Shown here in pieces: positions 16,514 to 24,116 of a stretch of DNA of 42,145 nucleotides. Every line of letters begins with the position of its first letter. Position 1 is the first letter of the stretch. The stretch lies in NCBI GenBank assembly GCA_022616055.1, contig JAKEFM010000034.1:1-42145 (forward strand). The letters run 5' to 3'. The DNA comes from Planctomycetota bacterium. Its GTDB lineage: Bacteria > Planctomycetota > UBA1135 > JAKEFM01. A model generated the notes under the pieces. That model was not told where the DNA came from, searched no databases, and saw only the letters and a list, made by a program, of their open reading frames with translations. Both the position numbers and the translations under genes were made by a program.

Positions 16514-17580
16514 GCCTCCTCGAACTGCACGACGGTCATGCCGTAGACCTCGCGCAGGGCGTCGGAGGAGGGGCGCTTGTCCTGCAGGATCCGGACGAGC
16601 GCGCCGAACTTCGCCCCGTCGAGCCCGATCAGGTACTCGCAGAGGCTCCACGACTGCGCGTGCTCCTGGGTCGTGAGGTTCGTGCTGTTCTTCCGCGCGA
16701 GCTCGGCGAAGGGGGTCAAGCGCTCCTTCACGACCATCTCCCGGACGGGGGGGCGCCACTTCCCCCCCTTGAAGGACACGCTCGTGTCGATCTCCTCGTA
16801 GCAGTAGTTCGTGCACTGGCCGAAGAGGAGGTCCTCGAAGTAGTGCCCGACCCCCTCGTCCGCCCAGCCCCCCTTGATCTTGCCGATCCAGTTGGAGAGC
16901 CAGGCGTTCGAGAGGAGGAGGTGGGCGACGTTGTGGACGACGTGGCGGTGGACCGTCTCGTCGTCGGGGAGGCGGTTGCGATCCCGGAAGAAGGTGTAGA
17001 CGGGCCGGGCCCCGAGGAGCTTCACCCCCCCGGACCCGGACTGGTCGGCGTACTTGAGCGAGGCGCGCTCGTGGTCGCCGCGGTCCTTCCAGATGTAGAG
17101 GTCGCACTTCGCGGGGATGTCCTGCGGCTCGGCCGCGAAGGTCTTGCGGAAGAGCGCGTGGAGGTCCTCGAGCCGGTTGAGGTAGAGGTGGGCCGCCTCG
17201 TGCTGGTCGAGGCGGCGGCGGCCGACCTGGATCTCGGGGAGCTCCCAGACGAGGCGGAAGTGCTCCGACTCGACGTGGAGGAGCGGCCGCCCCATGAAGG
17301 CGTCGATCTCCCCCCGCGTCCGCCGCCACGCCTCGACGCGCGCGCTCTCCGCGTCGACCGACGCCTCCGCCGCGGCCTGCGCGCTGCAGTTGTCGCAGGC
17401 GATCCGGCGCGCCCCGTTGCACTCGGCGCAGCCCGCCATCCGCGTGCAGTAGAGGGCGCCCGTCTCGAGGGAGAGCTCGGCCTTGTTGTGGCGCCGGCAG
17501 TCGATGGCGCCGTGGTCCCCGCACTTCTTGCAGGTCTGGGAAACCGCGCCGAGGAGGAGGAGGAGGGCCGCGGAGGTCAC
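16474..17580 (-). CDS. Zinc-ribbon, peptidase-MA-like protein with altered active site
   Basis: 368 residues. A short hydrophobic leader (residues 1-15) ends just before a cysteine-rich region with Cys17-Cys20, Cys51-Cys54 and Cys62-Cys65 pairs, resembling DnaJ-type zinc ribbons. The rest follows the plan of bacterial peptidase-MA/DUF1570-like proteins: a FRLVWELPEI strand after the linker, an N-terminal helix, then the metal-site helix and GGWADEGVGHYFE. The metal-site helix reads HNVAH (residues 216-220) where active relatives have HExxH; the possible third ligand Glu242 is kept. It may bind metal or protein without hydrolysis. The GTG at 17580 shares four bases (GTGA) with the ftcD stop. 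An HEAAH at 127-131 is in the wrong helix. Confidence 0.7.
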   Translation of the reverse strand: MTSAALLLLLGAVSQTCKKCGDHGAIDCRRHNKAELSLETGALYCTRMAGCAECNGARRIACDNCSAQAAAEASVDAESARVEAWRRTRGEIDAFMGRPLLHVESEHFRLVWELPEIQVGRRRLDQHEAAHLYLNRLEDLHALFRKTFAAEPQDIPAKCDLYIWKDRGDHERASLKYADQSGSGGVKLLGARPVYTFFRDRNRLPDDETVHRHVVHNVAHLLLSNAWLSNWIGKIKGGWADEGVGHYFEDLLFGQCTNYCYEEIDTSVSFKGGKWRPPVREMVVKERLTPFAELARKNSTNLTTQEHAQSWSLCEYLIGLDGAKFGALVRILQDKRPSSDALREVYGMTVVQFEEAWRKHVLATYPPR

Positions 17581-18482
17581 GGGGGGATGCCGAGCCGGTC
17601 CTCGACCACCTGCCGGCCGCGGTCGAAGCCGGCGAGGCGGATCCGCGCCTCGATCCCGTCGAAGAGGGCGGCCCGGGGGACGAGCCCCACGATCTCGCTC
17701 TCCACGACCTCGACGCCGCGCTCGCGCGCGTGGCGCTCGACCGCCTCGTAGGCGCGCAGGATCGAGGTCACGCGGTAGTCGGTCAGGTTCATCGAGACCT
17801 GGGAGAGAGCCCGCTCGGCGAGGAAGAAGCCGAGCGCCTTCACGCGCGGGAGCCCGCCGTCCTTCTCTCGCACCCGCTTCGCGATCTCCTTCGCGACGGC
17901 GACGTCGGGGGTCCGGAGGTTGACGTTGTAGGCGATCAGGAAGAAGCGCGCGCCGACGGACACCCCCCCCGCCGAGGGGTGCATCCGGGGGGGGCCGAAG
18001 TCGGGGGCGAAGGCGGGGTCCGTCCCGACGAGGGTGAGGAGCCCCTCGAACTGCTTGTTCCGGACGAAGGGGAGCTCCGCCCGCTCCGGGCGCGTCGCCG
18101 CCTCGCCGTAGAGGAAGACCGGGATCCCGAGCTCCTCGCCGATCCGCGCGCCGACCTCCTTCGCCAGGGCGACGCAGTCGGCCATCTCGACCCCCCGCAC
18201 GGGGACGAAGGGGAGGACGTCGCACGCCCCCATCCGCGGGTGCTCCCCCTTGTGCCCCCGGAGATCGATCGCCCGGGAGGCGGCGGCCACCCCCTCGAAC
18301 GCCGCGCGCGCGACCGCCGCCGGCTCGCCCGCGAGGGAGACGACCGCCCGGTTGTGGCTCCCGTCCATCTCCTCGTCGAGGACGGCCACCCCGTCGACCC
18401 CCATCGACCCGACGATCCCGCGGAGGACCTCCGGGCGTCGCCCTTCGGAGAAGTTCGGGACGCACTCGACGATGCGGGTCAT
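17577..18482 (-). CDS. ftcD: Glutamate formiminotransferase (FtcD N-domain type)
   Basis: Transfers the formimino group from N-formiminoglutamate to tetrahydrofolate, the last step of one route of histidine breakdown. 301 residues, matching the stand-alone formiminotransferase without the cyclodeaminase domain. Visible marks are VECVPNFSEGRR at the start, GSHNRAVVSLAG, the catalytic-His region LRGHKGEHPRMGACDVLPF, and AYNVNLRT with SQVSMNLTDYR later. The start is the ATG at 18482; an upstream TTG-type reading would add an unsupported Arg-rich tail. It lies 46 bases after hutI on the same strand. A TATCCT box lies 19 bases upstream, so it may also have its own promoter. Confidence 0.92.
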   Translation of the reverse strand: MTRIVECVPNFSEGRRPEVLRGIVGSMGVDGVAVLDEEMDGSHNRAVVSLAGEPAAVARAAFEGVAAASRAIDLRGHKGEHPRMGACDVLPFVPVRGVEMADCVALAKEVGARIGEELGIPVFLYGEAATRPERAELPFVRNKQFEGLLTLVGTDPAFAPDFGPPRMHPSAGGVSVGARFFLIAYNVNLRTPDVAVAKEIAKRVREKDGGLPRVKALGFFLAERALSQVSMNLTDYRVTSILRAYEAVERHARERGVEVVESEIVGLVPRAALFDGIEARIRLAGFDRGRQVVEDRLGIPP

Positions 18483-18528
18483 GGGTCGGCGGGCCGGAGC
18501 GAGGATAACGGTCCGCTCCACGCTCCCG

Positions 18529-19782
18529 CTACGCGCGGGCGACGACCTTCCCGCCGGCGGCGACCGTCTCGACGGGGCTGGCGCCGAGACCGGACCCGAG
18601 GGCGAGGGGGCCGGGGACGTCGCAGACGACCAGGTCGGCCCGGCAGCCCGGGGCGAGCCGGCCGCGGTCGGGTCGACGGAGCGCGAAGGCCGCGTTCACC
18701 GTCGCGGCGGAGATCGCCTCGGCGGCGGTCATCCCCAGCCGCAGGCGCGCGAAGGCGAGGACCTCCGCCATCGAGGGGCAGTAGCAGGAGCCCGGGTTGA
18801 AGTCGGTCGCGAGGGCGACCGCCGCACCCGCCTCGATCAGCCGCCGGGCCGGGGCGTCGCGGTCCTTCCGGAGGAAGACGGGGACGCCGGGGAGAAGGAC
18901 GGCCACCGTGTCGGAGCCGCCGAGGGCCTCGATCCCGCGGTCCGAGACGAACTCGAGGTGGTCGGCGGAGTCCGCCCCGAGCTCGCAGGCGAGCTCCGCC
19001 CCGCCGCCGGAGGAGAGCTGATCGGCATGGACCCTCAGACGAAGCCCGAGCCCCCTCGCCCGCTCGAGGATCGCGCGCGCCTCCTCGCGGTCGAACGCCC
19101 CCTTCTCGAGGAAGACGTCGCACGACTCCGCGAGCCGGCGGCGGGCGACCTCGGGGAGCATCCCCTCGACGAGGAGTCGCATGTACCCCTTCCGGTCGGA
19201 CCGGAACTCGGGCGGCACGGCGTGCGCGCCGAGGAAGGTCGGCGACACCTCGACCGGATGGTTCGCCGCCGCCTCGGCGATCGCCTCGAGGGACCGCGCC
19301 TCGTCCTGGAGCGAGAGCCCGTAGCCGCTCTTCGCCTCGAGGAGGGTCGTCCCGAGGGAGAGGAAGCGGTCGAGCCTCCTCCGCGTCAGCCGGACGAGCT
19401 CCTCCCGGCTCGCCCCCCGCGTCGCCGCCACCGTGCTCAGGATCCCCCCTCCGCGGGAAGCGACCTCCTCGTAGCTCGCCCCCGCGCACCGCATCTCGAA
19501 CTCCGCCGCCCGGTCCCCCGCGAAACAGGGATGCGCGTGGGCGTCGACGAACGCGGGGAGCACCGTCTTCCCACACGCGTCGATCTCCTGCCTCCCGCGG
19601 AAGCGATCTCGGATCTCCTCGGTCGTCCCCACGTCCACGACCTTCCCCCCCTCCGCGGCGAGCGCCCCTCCGCGGATCGACCCGAGGTCGCGGAGCGCCT
19701 CCTTCCGCCGGGGGACGGCTCCCCTGCCGAGGGTCAGGAGCTCGGAGGCGCCGTGGAGGACGAGGTCGACGAGAGAGGGCAT
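18529..19782 (-). CDS. hutI: Imidazolonepropionase
   Basis: Hydrolyses 4-imidazolone-5-propanoate to N-formimino-L-glutamate, which the downstream FtcD uses. It is a cytoplasmic metal-dependent amidohydrolase of 417 residues, the usual length. The metal-binding HxH is His82-Ala-His84 (DAHAHPCFAG). HADQLSSGGGAELACELGA with SADHLEF, and the late ATDFNPGS motif, are the HutI signatures. The ATG at 19782 gives a typical N-terminus. hutH and hutU are not in the window, so only the end of the pathway is seen here. A GC-rich hairpin separates it from the HEAT-repeat gene upstream. Confidence 0.94.
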   Translation of the reverse strand: MPSLVDLVLHGASELLTLGRGAVPRRKEALRDLGSIRGGALAAEGGKVVDVGTTEEIRDRFRGRQEIDACGKTVLPAFVDAHAHPCFAGDRAAEFEMRCAGASYEEVASRGGGILSTVAATRGASREELVRLTRRRLDRFLSLGTTLLEAKSGYGLSLQDEARSLEAIAEAAANHPVEVSPTFLGAHAVPPEFRSDRKGYMRLLVEGMLPEVARRRLAESCDVFLEKGAFDREEARAILERARGLGLRLRVHADQLSSGGGAELACELGADSADHLEFVSDRGIEALGGSDTVAVLLPGVPVFLRKDRDAPARRLIEAGAAVALATDFNPGSCYCPSMAEVLAFARLRLGMTAAEAISAATVNAAFALRRPDRGRLAPGCRADLVVCDVPGPLALGSGLGASPVETVAAGGKVVARA

Positions 19783-19800
19783 CGATAGCGGGCCCCCGGG

Positions 19801-19824
19801 CGGAGGCGCTCCTTAGCGCCTCCG
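19801..19824 (-). terminator. Strong GC hairpin at the end of the HEAT-repeat gene
   Basis: CGGAGGCGCT and AGCGCCTCCG form a perfect 10-base-pair stem with a four-base loop (CCTT). The TAA stop of the HEAT-repeat gene lies in the loop and the first stem base. It could slow transcription or protect the upstream mRNA end, but no T-tract follows on the minus strand, so it is not a classic intrinsic terminator. Confidence 0.4.
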
Positions 19825-21801
19825 GGGCTGCGCAGCGAGGAACGCCTTCCAGGCGCGAGCCCGCCCGGCGGGGTCCGAGCCCCCCGGGTCCACCCGGAAG
19901 AGGGCGGCGAGGGACTCGATCGCCTTCTCCCGGAGAGGCCTCCGGTCGAGCAGGGAGGGCTCCATCCCGTCGGAAAAGTCGGCGATCGCCCCTCCCTCCC
20001 CGAGGAGGGGTTCGATCAGGTCGGGGCACTCCTTCCAGCCACGGCGCGCGATCTCGCGCGCGGCAACGAGGGAGAGCTCCTTCAGCGGGCTTCCGCGGCC
20101 GGCGAGGAGCGCGCGGACCTGGCCGGAGTCCCCGAGCTCGAACATCGCCTCGAGGGCCCCCACCTTTACGTCGAGCGCCGGCTCCTCCCGAGCGACCTCG
20201 AGGATCCGCTCCCCGTCTCCCGCGACGCCGCAGGCCGCGAGCGCCCGGAGCCCGTCGGCGAGGCCGGGCCGGAACGGGGCCTTCCCCTGACGCAGCGAGG
20301 CGATCCCCCGGAGCACCGTCTCGTGAGCCTCCTTCCCCCTTGCCGCCCCGAGGAGCCGGAGCCCGGCGCCGCGCACCGCGGGTTCTCGATCCTCGACATA
20401 CCGCAGCGCGCGCTCCCCGTCGGAGGGTTCCGCCACGCGCGCGAGCGCGGCCAGGGCGGCTGCGCGGACGCCCGGGGCGATCCCTTCCCGGTCGGCGAGG
20501 CGTCGGAGCGCCTCGCGGCCGGGACCTCCGAGGCGAGCGAGCGTCTGCGCCGCCACGCGCGGGGCTCCCACGACCGCGTCTGACTCGAGCCGGGCCGAGA
20601 GCACGGGCGCAGCCTCTCCAGCCGGGAGGAGCTCGAGGAAGGGAATGGCCTCGACGACGAGGAAGTTCGAGGACGGAGAGGAGACGAGCGCGAGGGCGAG
20701 CCGCGCCACCGACGGGTCCTTCGACCCGCGCAGCCCGGCGAGGACTGCTCCCTTCGTCACCTCCGAGGCCTTCGGCTCCCCGAGGATGCGCAGGAGCGTC
20801 TCGCGAGCGGCGCCCGGGGCGCAGCGGGCGAGGGCCCAGGCGACGGAGTCCCCCATGTAGAAGGGAGGCTCGAGGAGCGCGCGCAACGCCGGCGCCGCCT
20901 CGGGCGCGCGGAAGGCCCCGAGGGCTCCCGCGGCGTCCGTGCAGAGGGAGGGCTCCGCGAGGAGGTCGACGAGGTCCGGCACGGCGCGGCGTTCGCCTCT
21001 CTCGCCCAGGATTCGTACCGCCTCCTCGCGCCGCTCCGGCGCCCCCGAAGGGTCGCGGGCCAGACGCAGGAGTTCCTCGATCCCGACCCGCGCGTCGCTC
21101 CGTTCGAGACCCCGGAGCGCCGCGGCCGCGGTCTCGGGGTCGGGATGACCCTTGAGCTCTCGGAGCGCCTCGAGGGACCGCGGCGTCCCGAGGTCCCCGA
21201 GCGCCTCGACCGCGCCCCGACGGAGGAGAGCGTGCGGGCCATGGGCCAGCGCCAGGAGATCCGGCTCGAGCTCCGGGAGGGCGTACCCCCTCAGGGCCGA
21301 CCGGAACATCGGCTGGTCGAACGGGTCGGACCGTTCGATCGCCGCTTCGAGGCCGGCGACGCGCGTCTCGTCGGCGAGAAGGAGATGCAGCGCAGGCAAC
21401 GCCTCCCTCGTCCCGACTTCGTGCAGCTCCTCGAGGAGCCGGAGGAGATCCTCGCCCCGAGCGTCCGCGAGCCGCCGCACGAGGCCGGGGATCCGCGCTA
21501 CCTGCTCGGGAGTCACCGCCCCTCGCCACCGCAGGGCGAGGAAGAGCCATTCGACCCTCTCCCGGATCTCCGGGTCGGGAGACTCGCGCGCTGCCTCGAG
21601 CGCCGCCCTCGCCGATTCCCCGGCCTCGAGGAGCCGGTCGGTCGCCTCCGCGCGCCTCGCCCCGTTCGCGTCGCCGAGGGCTCGGATCGCCTCCTCGATC
21701 GACGCACGGCTCGCCGACGCCTCGACCGGCCGTTGCCCACCGGGCGAGACGATGCACAGAGCGAGCGCGCCGAGGGTCGTGGCGGCGTCCACCGCCGCCA
21801 T
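19813..21801 (-). CDS. Exported HEAT-repeat (armadillo-like) protein
   Basis: 662 residues. A short hydrophobic N-terminus (TTLGALALCIVSP, residues 8-20) looks like a signal peptide. The rest is a continuous series of about 30-residue helical pairs of HEAT/PBS-lyase type, for example ALLRRGAVEALGDLGTPRSL near 235 and PDLVDLLAEPSLCTDAAGALG near 315. Such solenoids bind proteins and have no catalytic residues. The gene lies 25 bases downstream of the ECF sigma factor gene, so the two are probably co-transcribed. No partner can be named. It could act as a periplasmic scaffold. Confidence 0.78.
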   Translation of the reverse strand: MAAVDAATTLGALALCIVSPGGQRPVEASASRASIEEAIRALGDANGARRAEATDRLLEAGESARAALEAARESPDPEIRERVEWLFLALRWRGAVTPEQVARIPGLVRRLADARGEDLLRLLEELHEVGTREALPALHLLLADETRVAGLEAAIERSDPFDQPMFRSALRGYALPELEPDLLALAHGPHALLRRGAVEALGDLGTPRSLEALRELKGHPDPETAAAALRGLERSDARVGIEELLRLARDPSGAPERREEAVRILGERGERRAVPDLVDLLAEPSLCTDAAGALGAFRAPEAAPALRALLEPPFYMGDSVAWALARCAPGAARETLLRILGEPKASEVTKGAVLAGLRGSKDPSVARLALALVSSPSSNFLVVEAIPFLELLPAGEAAPVLSARLESDAVVGAPRVAAQTLARLGGPGREALRRLADREGIAPGVRAAALAALARVAEPSDGERALRYVEDREPAVRGAGLRLLGAARGKEAHETVLRGIASLRQGKAPFRPGLADGLRALAACGVAGDGERILEVAREEPALDVKVGALEAMFELGDSGQVRALLAGRGSPLKELSLVAAREIARRGWKECPDLIEPLLGEGGAIADFSDGMEPSLLDRRPLREKAIESLAALFRVDPGGSDPAGRARAWKAFLAAQPRRR

Positions 21802-21826
21802 CGTAGCCCGCGGGCGGCGGCCCGGA

Positions 21827-22510
21827 TCAGTCTTCCGCGAATTCCGCCCCGGGAGACCCGAGCCTAGCCGCCATCGCGCGGAAGATCCGCCGACGGGCGC
21901 GGAAGACCGCCATCTTGAAGTTCGCCCGTCTCTCCCCCAGCCGCTCCGCGGCCTCGCGGTAGTCGAGCCGGAGGATTTCGACGAGGCGGAGCCGTGCCCG
22001 GTCGCGCGGGCGCAGGCCCCGGTAGGCCTCGAGGTAGACCTGGAGGAGGAGCGCGTAGGCCTGCCGGACCGACTCCCCCTCCTCCTCGTCCATCGCCAGC
22101 CGGGAGGGCTGCGGGCGCGGGTCGAGGACCGAGTCGAGCGCGTCCCCGTCCAGGAGCGCGCGCCTCCGTTCGCGACGGAGCCTCCGGCGGATGGCGTTCC
22201 ACACGATCGCGCGCATCCACGTGCGGAACGCCCGGTCGCCGCGGACCTCGAATCTCCGGGGGTAGCGGAGGACCGAGAGGAAGGCGTCCTGGACGACGTC
22301 GTCGGGGTCGAGCCCCGGGGCGAGGCGAGGCAGGGTCCGCTGCAGGGAGCGACCGAGGGGGACGGAGTTCAGGCGGAAGAGCCAGGCGTAGGCCTCGGGA
22401 TCCCGGGTCCGACGGTAGACCCCCATCAGGCGGGTGCTGATCTCGTCGCGCCGGAGGGAGACCTCTTCCGGGTCGTCGAGGACCGTGGCGAGCTGGGGAG
22501 GGAGGACCAA
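21827..22510 (-). CDS. ECF-type RNA polymerase sigma factor
   Basis: 227 residues with sigma region 2 at about 40-115 (LDPDDVVQDAFLSVLRYPRRF and FRTWMRAIVWNAIRRRLRRE) and region 4 at about 160-215 (LRPRDRARLRLVEILRLDYRE, then AAERLGERRANFKMAVFRARRR). There is no region 3, as in ECF factors. The start is uncertain: TTG at 22510 gives the longest sensible protein, but no Shine-Dalgarno sequence is visible. No anti-sigma gene with a zinc-binding motif is adjacent; the gene directly downstream encodes the HEAT-repeat protein, and the divergent neighbour is a degenerate kinase-like protein. Confidence 0.85.
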   Translation of the reverse strand: MVLPPQLATVLDDPEEVSLRRDEISTRLMGVYRRTRDPEAYAWLFRLNSVPLGRSLQRTLPRLAPGLDPDDVVQDAFLSVLRYPRRFEVRGDRAFRTWMRAIVWNAIRRRLRRERRRALLDGDALDSVLDPRPQPSRLAMDEEEGESVRQAYALLLQVYLEAYRGLRPRDRARLRLVEILRLDYREAAERLGERRANFKMAVFRARRRIFRAMAARLGSPGAEFAED

Positions 22511-22744
22511 GGGACGGACCGGGGAAGGAGGCCCTACACAAGGCGTTCCGACCCCTCGTCCCGGGGGATCGCTCCCGGTCCGCCCGACCCGTGCGCCCTC
22601 GAACGAGACCCCGTGCGATGCCGAACCGGTCGGCGCCCGTCAAGGGGAGGCGCCGGGCGTTCCGAAAGGGGTCCATCCGCTGTAAAGCCCTTGTCCGATT
22701 CGACCCCTCCTCCTGAATCCCGAGGGAACGATCCGCCTTCCGAC

Positions 22745-23950
22745 GTGGGGGCCGGATGGCTCCGCGGGCGGAGCCCCGACCCCGGCGTTCCGCCTGCGGA
22801 ATCCCAGGGTCCGGGCGGGGAACCTCCCTCCCTCGATCCGGTGGAGGCCGCCCTCGTGCGAATCGAGAGCTCGCAGCCCGAGTCGCTCGAAGCCGCCGTC
22901 GCCCGGGCGGCGCTCGAGATCCCCGGCGTCACCGGCTCCATCCTCTTCGAGGTCGGCGAGGCGGGAGGGCAGGAGGCCGTCGCGGCGGCGGGCGCCGAGC
23001 CGATCGAGGAGTCCGCGGACCCCCCCGAAGCGGACCCCGAGTCCGGCTCCCCCGGTCCTCCCCTCCTCTCGGTGGCGATCCCCCGCTGGGGGACCGGTCC
23101 CGCCCACCGCCTCGTCTTGACCCTCGGCCCGGGTACGAGCCCGGACTCCCTCCTCGACGACGTCGAGCGCTACGCCAGGCTCGCCGCCCCCTACCTCGCC
23201 GCCGGTTCCAGCGAGCGCCGCCGCGAGGAGGCGCTCCGTCGCCTCGAACGCGTCGAGCGGGAGCTCGCCACCTCCCGGACCTCCTCCCGCGTCGCGCATG
23301 TCGACGCCCTCCTCGGGAGGATCGCCTCGCGCATCTGCGCGGAGCTGTCCGATCCCCTCGGCTCGGTCCTCGGGTGCGCGCGGACTCTTTCCGAAACGGA
23401 GGACGAGAAGACCCGCACCTCCCTCGTCGACGACCTCCTCGACTCCTCCTCCCGGGGCGCGAGGATCGTGGAGCACCTCGCGGCCGTCTCCGCCCTCGAG
23501 GCCGCCGGCGACTGGGGACCCTTCGCGCCCCGGCCGGTCCTCCTCGAGGCGGCCGAGGAGGTCCGCCGGGAGCGGAAGGCGGGCGTCGAGATCCGCGTCG
23601 GGTCCGACCTTCCGATGATCCCGGGGAGCCGGGACCTCCTGCGTCTCTCGCTCGTCATCGCCCTCCGGGCGATGTCGGGGGATGAGCCGGCGAGCTCCGC
23701 CACGCCGGTCACCTTCGAGGCGGAGCGGACGGAAGGCGGCCTCCTGGTCCGGATGCGACGGGGGGACGCCCCGGTCAAGAGCGACCCACATGGGTCGCAG
23801 GATTCCCGACTCGGCGCCTGGATCGCGGAGGAGATCTGGAAGGAGCTCGGGGCCCGGGTCGAGGCGAAGCTCGGTCCGGAGGGTCCGGGCTTCTCGGTGC
23901 AGTTCCCCGCGGTCGTGCCGGAGGTGGAATCCAAGCGGGAACCGCGGTAG
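22745..23950 (+). CDS. Degenerate histidine-kinase-like (GAF-like/HisKA/HATPase fold) protein
   Basis: About 401 residues if the GTG at 22745 is used; TTG at 22691 and GTG at 22841 are alternatives and no clear ribosome site decides. Residues 40-140 look like a divergent GAF-type sensor, followed by a helix (SERRREEALRRLERVERELA) and a dimerisation region in which the H-box reads ICAELSDPLGSVLG, with Ala199 where the phospho-accepting His should be. The C-terminal end RLGAWIAEEIWKELGARVE with GFSVQFPAV fits the end of a HATPase domain, but the N-box and G-boxes are missing. It probably lacks kinase activity and may be a signal adaptor. It is divergent from the ECF sigma gene. Confidence 0.6.
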   Translation: MGAGWLRGRSPDPGVPPAESQGPGGEPPSLDPVEAALVRIESSQPESLEAAVARAALEIPGVTGSILFEVGEAGGQEAVAAAGAEPIEESADPPEADPESGSPGPPLLSVAIPRWGTGPAHRLVLTLGPGTSPDSLLDDVERYARLAAPYLAAGSSERRREEALRRLERVERELATSRTSSRVAHVDALLGRIASRICAELSDPLGSVLGCARTLSETEDEKTRTSLVDDLLDSSSRGARIVEHLAAVSALEAAGDWGPFAPRPVLLEAAEEVRRERKAGVEIRVGSDLPMIPGSRDLLRLSLVIALRAMSGDEPASSATPVTFEAERTEGGLLVRMRRGDAPVKSDPHGSQDSRLGAWIAEEIWKELGARVEAKLGPEGPGFSVQFPAVVPEVESKREPR

Positions 23951-24116
23951 GCGCCGGGGACGATCCCCTCGTTAGACTCGCTCCCTCGACCGTCCGGACC
24001 TCCCGTCGTCACGCCTCGGCCCCCCCGCCGGCGCCGGCCAACGGGCTCCCGGTTCGACCGTACGCCTCGCGTCGCGCCCGAGAGACGCCCCGACGAGAGC
24101 CGCGGAGGAACGCTCC

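Noticed and set aside
17188..17202. HEAAH (residues 127-131) in the MA-like protein as the zinc-binding HExxH
   Set aside because: It lies in the N-terminal helix before the domain's metal site, with no downstream WxxEG partner at the right distance. The HNVAH...GGWADEG pair matches the family layout.
19801..19824. Intrinsic terminator in the strict sense
   Set aside because: The hairpin is strong, but the bases after it on the minus strand are G/C only, with no T-tract.
18529..22510. A complete histidine utilisation operon
   Set aside because: Only hutI and ftcD are present. No hutH, hutU or HutC-type regulator is in the window, and the upstream genes are a sigma factor and a HEAT-repeat protein.
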